From NCBI RefSeq assembly GCF_000759795.1, contig NZ_BBMZ01000021.1, positions 1-64,000 on the forward strand: 64,000 bases of DNA. The letters run 5' to 3'. Origin of the DNA: Pseudescherichia vulneris NBRC 102420. GTDB lineage: Bacteria > Pseudomonadota > Gammaproteobacteria > Enterobacterales > Enterobacteriaceae. Position numbers and translations under genes: made by a program. Below the pieces are notes generated by a model. The model did no database searches, was not told the origin of the DNA, and worked only from the letters and a program-made list of their open reading frames with translations. Of the stretch, positions 8,874 through 16,880 are shown one piece after another (the stretch's first letter is position 1; each line of letters opens with the position of its first letter).

Positions 8874-8888
8874 TTGTATGGTTGTATG
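8874..8888. promoter_or_regulatory. Tandem TTGTATG half-sites before the reductase gene
   Basis: TTGTATG occurs at 8874-8880 and again at 8882-8888, in the gap upstream of the 7366-8826 gene. The reverse complement, CATACAA, occurs in the operon leader at 13282-13288. Shared half-sites suggest one regulator acting at both places. This is inference from two loci only. Confidence 0.4.
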
Positions 8889-8992
8889 TTTTGACCTGAA
8901 TTAAGCTTTTAGCAATTGGTATGACATCATTACTTAGTTATGTGACAGCCTGCCATAGTGCGGGGCTATTATGGTGGGCCGTCACCGATGCA

Positions 8993-10537
8993 TTAACTTA
9001 ACGTTGTTACCGAGCGTACCGTTTTTAACGGCTTAACGTCGGGATCGCACCACAGCGCTTCATAGGAATAGCCAGTCAGATCCTCAACAATTTTACGCGT
9101 TTCCGGGGTTACATCCGCTTTAGCACCGTGTGCTTTCAGGCGATCCACCTCATCGACAAAAATTTTGTGGGTGCGCTTATTTAAATGGAAGGTCACCGCC
9201 TGCCACAGGGCCAGTATCAGTAATCCTGCCGTCCCGGCAAACAGCAAAGTCGCAATGGTGGTGATAGCCTGTTCCGGTTGAACCTGGCTTCCCTTCACAA
9301 AGCCGCCGCTTTGCAACATCAGACCTACGATAAACGTAGCGATAGCTACCGTAGTTTTTCGGGAGAAGGTCATCACCGCAGCAAAGAGCCCTTCGCGACG
9401 CTGGCGGGTGATCATCTCATCAATATCCGGAATGAATGGGAAAACGTTCCAGGGCGTGAACTCCAGTACACAGCGTCCCACCTGATACAGCGCCGCCAGG
9501 ATCACAAGAACCGTCACCTTATTGCCCATCGGGAATTGATAGACGAGGAACAGCCCCGCCAGGCACAACATCATTAGCGTGTAGGCAAAAATATAGAGCC
9601 GGGAAGGACCATATTTTATTATCGCTACCCCGGCAATTAACGTGACGGGCAGCCCGACGATGCTCATCGACAGCAGCGTACCTGCCAGAGATGAGGAGAC
9701 ATTTAGGCAGTAGACGCAGAAGAAAACGAAAACCGTGTTGTAGACATCCTTCGCCGTGAATGAAAAGAGATAGATAGCCAAATGTTTTCTAAAGGCCCGT
9801 ACTTTCAACGTCGAGCCATACTCTTTGAACAGGTGCCCTACGCCAATGAGTTTTTCAGTAAAGGTTGCTGGCGAGCGGGTACGTTCTAGCTCTTGCAGCA
9901 TCTCCGGCGTCAGCTCCCGCTCCCACGTTACTTTCCAGGAGATGAATACGCAGATCATAAACAGTACCGCAAAAACGACGCCGTTGATAAAATAGGCATT
10001 GGGATCGTGTTCACCGAAATGGCCGATCAGCAGGCCTGGAATAAACGTTGCCAAAAACGTGCCCAGCGCAGAGAGAAACATACGGCAGGTTGAAAGCTTG
10101 GTACGTGAGTTAAACTCTTTAGTCATCTCTGACGGTAGCGTTTCCCAAGGAATCAGAACCATCGCAGCAATAACCTCAAAGGCAAGGTAAACCGCCAGAT
10201 AGAACCAGAAACTCATGCCGGTAACCCAGAGTAGGGTATAGACCAGCATGAGGGGCGCGCCAATTAACAGAAAAAATCGTCTCCGGCCAAACCTTTTACC
10301 CAGCGTGTTTTTATAAAAATGATCGGTAAAGCTGCCCATAAACAGACTGACAATCGCATCGACTATTCGCGCCACCGCTACAATGGTTGCAGCCTCTATC
10401 GGCGATAACCCAACAAATGTCGTATAAAAAAAGAGTAGCCAGGCACCGATTACCGTAAATGCCCCCCCGCCCATAATATCTGTCAGGCCATAGCCTATAC
10501 TGACCGGAATTGTTATTTTTCTTGTAGTACGAGTCAT
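8993..10537 (-). CDS. GPH-family sugar (hexuronide) cation symporter
   Basis: 514 residues with about 12 membrane segments, of the glycoside-pentoside-hexuronide cation symporter family (MelB, UidB, YicJ). The start SIGYGLTDIMGGGAFTVIGAWLLFFYTTFVGLSP is typical, with the asparagine or aspartate-rich first helices of the cation site. The loop GKRFGRRRFFLLIGAP and the helix-5 region IPWETLPSEMTKEFNSRTKLS also match. The C-terminal tail is longer than in MelB. It lies 24 nt after uxaC and has an AGGA site before ATG 10537. The operon suggests glucuronate or a glucuronide as substrate. This differs from K-12, where the rsp region carries ydfJ. Confidence 0.88.
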   Translation of the reverse strand: MTRTTRKITIPVSIGYGLTDIMGGGAFTVIGAWLLFFYTTFVGLSPIEAATIVAVARIVDAIVSLFMGSFTDHFYKNTLGKRFGRRRFFLLIGAPLMLVYTLLWVTGMSFWFYLAVYLAFEVIAAMVLIPWETLPSEMTKEFNSRTKLSTCRMFLSALGTFLATFIPGLLIGHFGEHDPNAYFINGVVFAVLFMICVFISWKVTWERELTPEMLQELERTRSPATFTEKLIGVGHLFKEYGSTLKVRAFRKHLAIYLFSFTAKDVYNTVFVFFCVYCLNVSSSLAGTLLSMSIVGLPVTLIAGVAIIKYGPSRLYIFAYTLMMLCLAGLFLVYQFPMGNKVTVLVILAALYQVGRCVLEFTPWNVFPFIPDIDEMITRQRREGLFAAVMTFSRKTTVAIATFIVGLMLQSGGFVKGSQVQPEQAITTIATLLFAGTAGLLILALWQAVTFHLNKRTHKIFVDEVDRLKAHGAKADVTPETRKIVEDLTGYSYEALWCDPDVKPLKTVRSVTTLS

Positions 10538-10561
10538 GTTCTATCCTCATCGGAAAGCGTT

Positions 10562-11968
10562 TTAGAATCTGAAATAGCGACAAGCGTTGTCGTGGCAAAT
10601 ATTTCTGATCATCCGCGTCAATATTTCTCGATTGTCAGGAATCTCACCTTTTTCAACCCATCCGCCAATAAGGTTGCAGAGGATACGGCGGAAATAGTCA
10701 TGGCGAGTGTAGGAGACGAAACTGCGTGAGTCGGTTAGCATCCCAATGAAATTCATTAGCAATCCCTGTTCTGCGAGGGTTATTAATTGATTCTCCATAC
10801 CACGGCGGGTATCGTTAAACCACCAGCCCGAGCCAAATTGAATAGGTGACTTCACACCTTTCTCGCCATGCTGGAAATTGGCGATAGTGGTGGCAACCAC
10901 ATCGTTATAGCTGGCATTGAGGTTATACAGAATGGTTCGGGGAAGTGAACCCGCCCGGTTCATCGCATCCAGTAACTGATTGAGTGAGGCGGCCAAACCC
11001 GACTGATCGTTGATGGAGTCAAACCCGCTGTTTATGCCAATACGTTGATGCATTTGGCTATTATTATTGCGGATCGCCCCAAAATGGATCTGCATTGCCC
11101 ACTCCCTGGCCTTGTAGTGCCCGGCCAGCATCACAAAGAGCGCGCTGTTTAATTCAACGTTTTCAATAATGCTTAATGGCTCTCCCGCTGCCTTGCGCAT
11201 AAATAGCTGATTGATCCATGCAGGTTCGGCGGTACGGTAGTCAATGTTGACCGGTCCATGATCGGAAATACGGCAGCCCGCCTCGTGGAACCACTCCACG
11301 CGCTTTTCGATAGCGTCAGAGAAATCCTTGAACGTTGCGATATTAATATCCGTTTGCTGAGTAAGCCTGGCAACGAACGCTTTAAACTGCTGCGGATCTT
11401 CATTAAATACGTCATCGGGACGAAAAGTCGGTAACACTTTAATTGGGAAGGTATCATCCTGTTGCAGGAGACGATGATATTCCAATGAATCCAGCGGCGC
11501 ATCGGTGGTGCAAATCACCTCAACGCCAGAGCGCGCCATAAGCTGGCGAGGCGTAAAACCGCCCTCTTTTATGTGGCGGTTACAATGCATCATAATACGC
11601 TGCCAGCTCTGGCTATCGAGGGTTTCGTCGCAGGCAAAATATTTATTAAGCTCTAAATGCGTCCAGTGATAAAGCGGATTGCCAAATGCGGCCTCTACCG
11701 TCTCTGCCCACGCTTTGAATTTCTCTTCATCAGTAGCATCACCGGTAATATAATATTCATCGATGCCGTTGGCGCGCATCGCCCGCCATTTATAGTGGTC
11801 ACCTGCAAGCCAGAGCTGGGTAATATTTTCAATACTTTTATTTTCGTAAATATCTTTTGCATCGAGATGGCAATGATAGTCAATGATCGGCAGATCTTTT
11901 GCTATGTCCAGATATAGCCGAGCACCGACTTCATTACCGATCATAAAACGATCGCTAATGAAGCCCAT
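10562..11968 (-). CDS. uxaC: Uronate isomerase
   Basis: 468 residues, the usual length. The enzyme of the amidohydrolase superfamily converts D-glucuronate to D-fructuronate (and galacturonate to tagaturonate). The metal-site motif DYHCHL follows PII near residue 30, and the family sequence LAGDHYKWRAMRANG is present. NPLYHWTHLEL and the late FGSGWWFNDTRRGMENQL with MLTDSRSF also match. It is clearly divergent from K-12 UxaC in sequence, so it may be an additional, operon-specific copy. It lies 40 nt after rspA, with GGAG before ATG 11968. Confidence 0.93.
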   Translation of the reverse strand: MGFISDRFMIGNEVGARLYLDIAKDLPIIDYHCHLDAKDIYENKSIENITQLWLAGDHYKWRAMRANGIDEYYITGDATDEEKFKAWAETVEAAFGNPLYHWTHLELNKYFACDETLDSQSWQRIMMHCNRHIKEGGFTPRQLMARSGVEVICTTDAPLDSLEYHRLLQQDDTFPIKVLPTFRPDDVFNEDPQQFKAFVARLTQQTDINIATFKDFSDAIEKRVEWFHEAGCRISDHGPVNIDYRTAEPAWINQLFMRKAAGEPLSIIENVELNSALFVMLAGHYKAREWAMQIHFGAIRNNNSQMHQRIGINSGFDSINDQSGLAASLNQLLDAMNRAGSLPRTILYNLNASYNDVVATTIANFQHGEKGVKSPIQFGSGWWFNDTRRGMENQLITLAEQGLLMNFIGMLTDSRSFVSYTRHDYFRRILCNLIGGWVEKGEIPDNREILTRMIRNICHDNACRYFRF

Positions 11969-12008
11969 GTTTTATCTCCAAATAAACGCTATAGGGATGT
12001 GATTTTTT

Positions 12009-13223
12009 TTACCAGTTCCACAGGGTGCCGTCTTCGAGGCGGGCGACCGGCAGATAGGCAGGGTCGTAGGGATATTTCGCTGCCAGCTTCTCATCGAACT
12101 CAATGCCGAGGCCGGGCTTCTCGCCGGGGTGCATGTAGCCGTTGTCGAATGTCCAGCTGTGCGGGAAGACCTCCAGCATCTGCTCGGAGTAGCCCATGTA
12201 CTCCTGCACGCCAAAGTTCGGCACCCACAGGTCGAAATGCAGCGCTGCCGCGTGGCAGATCGGCGAGAGATCCGACGGGCCGTGGGAGCCGGTACGCACC
12301 TGATAAAGCGAGGCGAAGTCGGCGATACGGCGCATGCCGGTGATGCCGCCCGCGTGGGTGATGGTGGTGCGGATATAGTCAATCAGCTGCTCTTCAATCA
12401 GCTGCTTACAGTCCCAGATGCTGTTAAAGACTTCACCTACCGCGATAGGGGTCACGGTGTGCTGGCGGATCAGGCGGAAGCAGGCCTGGTTCTCGGCCGG
12501 GGTCGGGTCCTCCATCCAGAACATGCGGAACTCTTCAATGCTCTTGCCGAAGCGCGCCGCCTCAATGGGAGTCAGGCGGTGGTGCATGTCGTGCAGCAGA
12601 TGCTCGTTAAAGCCAAACTTGCTGCGCACCGCGTCAAACAGCTTCGGCGTAAAGTCGAGATACTTCTCCGTTGACCAGAGCTGCTCTTCCGGCCACTGAC
12701 CTTTAGTCGCAGGCTCATAGGCCAGGCCTTTACCTTTAGACATGCCGTAGGTGGTTTTCATTCCCGGCACGCCGCACTGCACGCGAATGGCTTTGAAACC
12801 CATCTCTTTATGGCGGGCGTAATCTTCCAGCACGTCATCAATGCTGTGACCCGTAGTGTGGCAGTAGACCATCACCCCTTCACGAGAGGCACCGCCCAGC
12901 AGCTGATAGAGCGGCATGTTGGCCGCCTTGGCTTTGATATCCCACAGCGCCATATCGATAGCCGAGATAGCGGACATGGTGACCGGACCACGACGCCAGT
13001 AAGCGCCCTTGTAGAAGAACTGCCAGATATCTTCGATGCGGTGCGCGTCGCGGCCAATCAGCTGCGGGCAGAGGTGATCCTTAAGATAGGACGCCACGGA
13101 GAGCTCGCGCCCGTTCAGCGTGGCATCGCCCAGACCGACAATCCCCTCGTCGGTAGTAATTTTGAGGGTGACAAAATTGCGCCCCGGACAGGTAACAAAT
13201 ACTTCAGCCCCTACGATCTTCAT
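12009..13223 (-). CDS. rspA: D-mannonate dehydratase of the enolase superfamily (RspA/ManD)
   Basis: 404 residues, the same length as E. coli RspA and nearly identical along most of it as far as I can recall. ManD enzymes dehydrate D-mannonate to 2-keto-3-deoxygluconate with Mg2+. The N-terminal capping domain [21 protein letters not shown] is followed by the barrel. [20 protein letters not shown] is the enolase-family signature. Active-site regions [22 protein letters not shown] and [11 protein letters not shown] hold the metal ligands Asp, Glu and Glu. It is the first gene of the operon. AAGGA precedes ATG 13223. K-12 has rspB beside it; here uxaC takes that place. Confidence 0.95.
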   Translation of the reverse strand: MKIVGAEVFVTCPGRNFVTLKITTDEGIVGLGDATLNGRELSVASYLKDHLCPQLIGRDAHRIEDIWQFFYKGAYWRRGPVTMSAISAIDMALWDIKAKAANMPLYQLLGGASREGVMVYCHTTGHSIDDVLEDYARHKEMGFKAIRVQCGVPGMKTTYGMSKGKGLAYEPATKGQWPEEQLWSTEKYLDFTPKLFDAVRSKFGFNEHLLHDMHHRLTPIEAARFGKSIEEFRMFWMEDPTPAENQACFRLIRQHTVTPIAVGEVFNSIWDCKQLIEEQLIDYIRTTITHAGGITGMRRIADFASLYQVRTGSHGPSDLSPICHAAALHFDLWVPNFGVQEYMGYSEQMLEVFPHSWTFDNGYMHPGEKPGLGIEFDEKLAAKYPYDPAYLPVARLEDGTLWNW

Positions 13224-13281
13224 CTTCTGATCCTTTACATCTCGGTTGTGATGGAGAGAATCTACGCAACTGAGCTACTAC

Positions 13282-13293
13282 CATACAAGTATG
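13282..13293. promoter_or_regulatory. Palindromic operator candidate in the uronate operon leader
   Basis: CATAC-AA-GTATG (13282-13293) is an inverted repeat about 60 bp before the rspA start. ATAC-N2-GTAT cores are typical of FCD-type GntR repressors (UxuR, ExuR, RspR class). No such regulator gene is adjacent, so the regulator would act from elsewhere. Confidence 0.5.
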
Positions 13294-13331
13294 ATGATCA
13301 GAAAACCTTCGCTGGATCACAAAAAAAGGCG

Positions 13332-13658
13332 CTAGGCGCGCCCCCATCCTGCCACGATAATCAGCATGCCGCAGAGCGCCACGAGCGCGCCGAGCCAGTC
13401 ATAAACGCTGAGCTTGACCCCATCCACCACCCGCAGCCAGATCAGCGCGGTGCAGACGTAGACCCCACCGTAGGCGGCGTAAACCCGGCCGCTGGCTGCT
13501 GGATGTAAAGTGAGTAACCAGACGAAGGCCGCCAGCGCCAGTCCGGCCGGGATCAGCAGCAGCGGGCTCGCTCCCCGCTTCAGCCACAGCCACGGCAGAA
13601 AGCAGCCGAGGATTTCGCACAGCGCGGTGATGAAAAAGAGCAGCGTGGTATGGAGCAT
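13332..13658 (-). CDS. ynfA: YnfA family small inner-membrane protein
   Basis: 108 residues with four membrane helices, matching E. coli YnfA closely ([43 protein letters not shown] end). The family resembles small multidrug resistance transporters, and efflux has been proposed for it. I chose ATG 13658 (MLHTTLLFF) because it reproduces the family length; an ATG at 13673 would add five residues. An open frame extends much further upstream but has no family match. It is divergent from ynfB. Confidence 0.9.
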   Translation of the reverse strand: MLHTTLLFFITALCEILGCFLPWLWLKRGASPLLLIPAGLALAAFVWLLTLHPAASGRVYAAYGGVYVCTALIWLRVVDGVKLSVYDWLGALVALCGMLIIVAGWGRA

Positions 13659-13764
13659 GGCGGTAGTGAACATTCCGGATAACGGCCTTATATCGTTTGA
13701 GAAGAATGGTGTAGAATAACGGGAGGCGAGCACCACGTCTTCTCTATCGAACCAAGGAATAACA

Positions 13765-14106
13765 ATGAACATGACCTTTAGTAAACGCCTCTGCGTGGCG
13801 GCCATGCTGACGCTGGGTGCGGGCATGATGAGTGCCACAGCCAACGCCAATACGAGTAAGCTTATCATTGAGTCCGGCGACAGTGCCCAGAGCCGCCAGC
13901 AGGCCACGATGGAAAAAGAGCAGTGGAACGATACGCGTAACCTGCGCCACAAGGTGAATACCCGCGTGGAGAAAGAGTTTGATAAGGCCGACGTAGCGTT
14001 TGACGCACGTGATAACTGCCAGCAGAGCGCTAACCTCAACGCCTACTGGGAAGAGAATACCCTGCGCTGCCTTGACCGCCGCACCGGGCGGCCAATCGGA
14101 CGTTAA
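13765..14106 (+). CDS. ynfB: YnfB, UPF0482 periplasmic protein
   Basis: 113 residues with signal peptide ([28 protein letters not shown]). The mature part [34 protein letters not shown] is nearly the same as E. coli YnfB. Two cysteines near the C-terminus (DNCQQSAN and LRCLDRR) may form a disulfide. AAGGA lies 6 nt before ATG 13765. Function is unknown in the family. It is convergent with ynfC, 2 nt apart. In K-12 speG lies between these two genes; it is missing here. Confidence 0.93.
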   Translation: MNMTFSKRLCVAAMLTLGAGMMSATANANTSKLIIESGDSAQSRQQATMEKEQWNDTRNLRHKVNTRVEKEFDKADVAFDARDNCQQSANLNAYWEENTLRCLDRRTGRPIGR

Positions 14107-14108
14107 TC

Positions 14109-14819
14109 TCAGTAGTAGGCAATGGTGTTTTTGATGGCGTACTTATGCTCAACGGCAGGCGTGACGCTTTCATCTACGATCGTCAGGGAGCAGCTTACCG
14201 GGTTGTCATGACGATCGTATTCGCAGGCCTGCTTCACGCTGCCGATAGGCTTATCGTTCAGCGTACTGACGCCGGTGTAGTCGAGCTTCTTACGTTTGTC
14301 CGTTGAGGGTGTTGATTCCACGGACAGATGCATCTCTTTGCTGGTGGTCGATTTACCAAGCGGATACCCTTCCGCATCGTACTGGTAGTTAATCTGCAGC
14401 TCCTTGCCGCGCGCTAACACCACAAAGCCCTTCTCATCCGTATCCCAGGTCACGCCCGCCGACAGGAACTCCGCCAGCTGGCATTTACCCTGCAAGCGCA
14501 GGCGCTTTTCATGCGTCACGGCATCGACATAGAAGTTGGCATTCAGCACCAGCGCCAGGCCGGTGTTGTTATCCATATCGTGAAGCTCCAGCGTATCAAA
14601 ACAGCCCTCCTGCGAGAGCGTGCCGGTGACGCGTTTCGATACTTCACCCTTCTCATTGAGCAGCGTCTGGCTAAAGTCTTTCACCGGGCCGCGCAGTGGG
14701 TCAAAGTCAAACTCATTGGAGAAGCTGGCCATCTCCGGCGTAAACGACACCGGCGCTTTGCCGTCATCGCATCCGGCCAGCGCTGCCGTGACTGCCGCCA
14801 GCATCATTAACTTTTTCAT
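14109..14819 (-). CDS. ynfC: YnfC, UPF0257 lipoprotein
   Basis: 236 residues. A lipobox LAGC at residues 14-17 of MKKLMMLAAVTAALAGCDDG gives a lipid-anchored cysteine. The Asp at +2 would favour inner-membrane retention by the Lol rule. The body (FDFDPLRGPVKDFSQTLLNEKGE, RLRLQGKCQL, INYQYDAEGYPLGKS) matches E. coli YnfC. The function is unknown. It is convergent with ynfB. Confidence 0.93.
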   Translation of the reverse strand: MKKLMMLAAVTAALAGCDDGKAPVSFTPEMASFSNEFDFDPLRGPVKDFSQTLLNEKGEVSKRVTGTLSQEGCFDTLELHDMDNNTGLALVLNANFYVDAVTHEKRLRLQGKCQLAEFLSAGVTWDTDEKGFVVLARGKELQINYQYDAEGYPLGKSTTSKEMHLSVESTPSTDKRKKLDYTGVSTLNDKPIGSVKQACEYDRHDNPVSCSLTIVDESVTPAVEHKYAIKNTIAYY

Positions 14820-14922
14820 AAATTTCCCACCCGTTGCACCTTATTAAAGCATCTTAGCAAATTCAGTGATTTATGTAACATCATCCCTTTGTATTACCCG
14901 CGTCCCCATACCGTGACCAGGC

Positions 14923-14937
14923 GCACCTTTTTTGTTC
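14923..14937 (+). promoter_or_regulatory. Candidate NtrC enhancer site
   Basis: GCACC-TTTT-TTGTTC matches GCACC-N4-TGGTGC in 9 of 11 fixed positions. Its centre is about 117 bp upstream of the start predicted from the sigma-54 element at 15022, the usual place for an NtrC site. Confidence 0.5.
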
Positions 14938-15021
14938 AACGCTGCGCAGGTCGAGTGCAAGCCTAACCTGCCCGCCCCGGCACATTATTAAAATATTATT
15001 AATTAACAATAGATTAAAAAC

Positions 15022-15037
15022 TGGCACGCCGCTTGCT
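15022..15037 (+). promoter_or_regulatory. Sigma-54 (RpoN) promoter of the urea operon
   Basis: TGGCAC at 15022-15027, five bases, then TTGCT at 15033-15037: an exact match to TGGCAC-N5-TTGCW with correct GG-to-GC spacing. Transcription would begin near 15048, 30 bp before the allophanate hydrolase ATG at 15078. This implies NtrC control under nitrogen limitation. Confidence 0.85.
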
Positions 15038-15077
15038 ATTTGAATTCCATCTTGTATACCAGATGGAATTGCTCACT

Positions 15078-16880
15078 ATGACAACAATGACCGGCCAGAC
15101 CCTGAGCGGATGGCAGCAGCAGATCCAGCAGCAGCGCGGCGACCTTTTATCGCTGCTGACGGCGCACCTGGCAACCCTCTCTGTTGATGACAATGCCTGG
15201 ATCACCCTCGCCACGCCCGAGCAGATCGCCGCCCAGCTAGCAGCATTAGCGCCCCGCTATCAGCAAAACCCGGCGGCGCTGCCGCTGTATGGCATCCCTT
15301 TCGCGGTAAAAGACAACATCGACGCCGCTGGATTTCCGACCACGGCGGCCTGCCCGGCGTTTCACTATATCGCCGAGCAGGACGCGACCACGGTTGCGCA
15401 GCTCAAAGCCGCCGGGGCCATTGTCATTGGCAAGACCAATCTCGATCAGTTTGCTACCGGACTGGTAGGCACGCGCTCTCCCTGGGGGGCGGTGAGCAAC
15501 AGTTTTAACCCGGACTATGTGAGCGGCGGCTCCAGCTCCGGCTCGGCGTCGGTCGTCGCGCGCGGTCTGGTTCCGTTTTCACTCGGGACTGACACCGCAG
15601 GTTCCGGCCGGGTGCCCGCCGGATTTAATAACATCGTTGGGCTGAAACCCACCAAAGGCTGGTTCTCCGCCAGGGGCGTGGTTCCGGCCTGCCGCCTTAA
15701 CGATACCGTCTCGGTGTTTGCCCTCACCGTCAGTGATGCCTGGACTGTCGCCGAGGCGGCAGCAGGCTACGACGCTCATGACGCCTACTCCCGCCGCGCA
15801 CCGGGCACCGCTCCCGCCTCGCTGCCCGAGCGTCCGGTGTTTGCCGTTCCCGATACGCTGCAATTCTTTGGTGACGCCCAGGCCGAAGAGGCGTGGGAAC
15901 GCGCCCTGGAGCAGCTGCGCGCCTGCGGCGTAACGCTGAAAACCATCGATTTCACGCCGTTCGCCGAGCTGGCCGCCCAGCTCTATCAGGGACCGTGGGT
16001 TGCCGAGCGTACCGCTGCCGTCGGCGATATGATCAATCACCCGGAGGAGATGGATCCGACGGTATATCAGATTATTGCCGGAGGCAGCCGCTATAGCGCG
16101 GTAGAAGCCTATAAAGCCGAGTACCTGCGCGCCGAGCTGGCCCGTCAAATTCAGTTGGTCCTTGCCGAGGTCGACGCCCTGGTCGTGCCTACCTCGCCCA
16201 CCATCCGCACCAAAGAAGAGATGCAGCTGGAGCCGATCCGCTACAACTCGGAGTTTGGCACCTACACCAACTTTACTAACCTGGCCGATCTCAGCGCCTT
16301 GGCCCTCCCCGCGCCGTTCCGCGCCGACGGCTTGCCCGCCGGGCTCACCCTGCTCGCTCCCGCCTGGCACGATCGCGCCCTCGCCAGCTTCGGCATTCGC
16401 TGGCAGGAACAAAGCGGCCTGACCCTGGGGGCAACCGATGCCCCGCTCCCCGTAGCCCAGGCCGCGCTGCCTCTCTCACCGGATCACGTGCGTATCGCGG
16501 TTGTCGGGGCGCATCTGCGCGGTATGCCGCTTAACCACCAGCTGATTAACCGTAAGGCGGTGTTTGTGGAGGCCAGCGAAACCGCGTCCTGCTACCGCCT
16601 CTACGCCCTGGCCAATACCCAGCCGGCAAAACCGGGCCTGGCCCGCGCCAGCAGCGGCGAATCTATTCAGGTTGAGCTGTGGGATATCCCGCTGGCGCGC
16701 TTCGGGGAGTTTGTCGCCGAGATCCCGGCTCCGCTGGGGATCGGCTCTCTGGAGCTGGCGGATGGCCGCTGGGTGAAAGGCTTTATCTGTGAGGGTGCGG
16801 CGCTCGGCGACGCGCAGGACATTACGGCTTACAAAGGCTGGCGAAACTGGCTCGCCAGCAAGGAGATGCAGCATGTTTGA
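15078..16880 (+). CDS. atzF: Allophanate hydrolase
   Basis: 600 residues. It hydrolyses allophanate to ammonia and CO2, the second step of the ATP-dependent urea amidolyase route. It is an amidase-signature enzyme: Lys in FAVKDNIDAAG, cis-Ser in GGSSSGSAS and nucleophile Ser in GTDTAGSGRVPAG. A C-terminal domain of about 150 residues (VRIAVVGAHLRGMPLNHQL to the end), typical of AtzF/DUR1 proteins, follows. I chose ATG 15078 (MTTMTGQTL): a longer frame from a TTG at 15033 would begin inside the sigma-54 element. It overlaps urea carboxylase by 8 nt. Confidence 0.93.
   Translation: MTTMTGQTLSGWQQQIQQQRGDLLSLLTAHLATLSVDDNAWITLATPEQIAAQLAALAPRYQQNPAALPLYGIPFAVKDNIDAAGFPTTAACPAFHYIAEQDATTVAQLKAAGAIVIGKTNLDQFATGLVGTRSPWGAVSNSFNPDYVSGGSSSGSASVVARGLVPFSLGTDTAGSGRVPAGFNNIVGLKPTKGWFSARGVVPACRLNDTVSVFALTVSDAWTVAEAAAGYDAHDAYSRRAPGTAPASLPERPVFAVPDTLQFFGDAQAEEAWERALEQLRACGVTLKTIDFTPFAELAAQLYQGPWVAERTAAVGDMINHPEEMDPTVYQIIAGGSRYSAVEAYKAEYLRAELARQIQLVLAEVDALVVPTSPTIRTKEEMQLEPIRYNSEFGTYTNFTNLADLSALALPAPFRADGLPAGLTLLAPAWHDRALASFGIRWQEQSGLTLGATDAPLPVAQAALPLSPDHVRIAVVGAHLRGMPLNHQLINRKAVFVEASETASCYRLYALANTQPAKPGLARASSGESIQVELWDIPLARFGEFVAEIPAPLGIGSLELADGRWVKGFICEGAALGDAQDITAYKGWRNWLASKEMQHV

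Noticed and set aside
15033-15077. TTG-initiated extension of allophanate hydrolase
   Set aside because: Begins inside the sigma-54 -12 element and upstream of the predicted transcript start.
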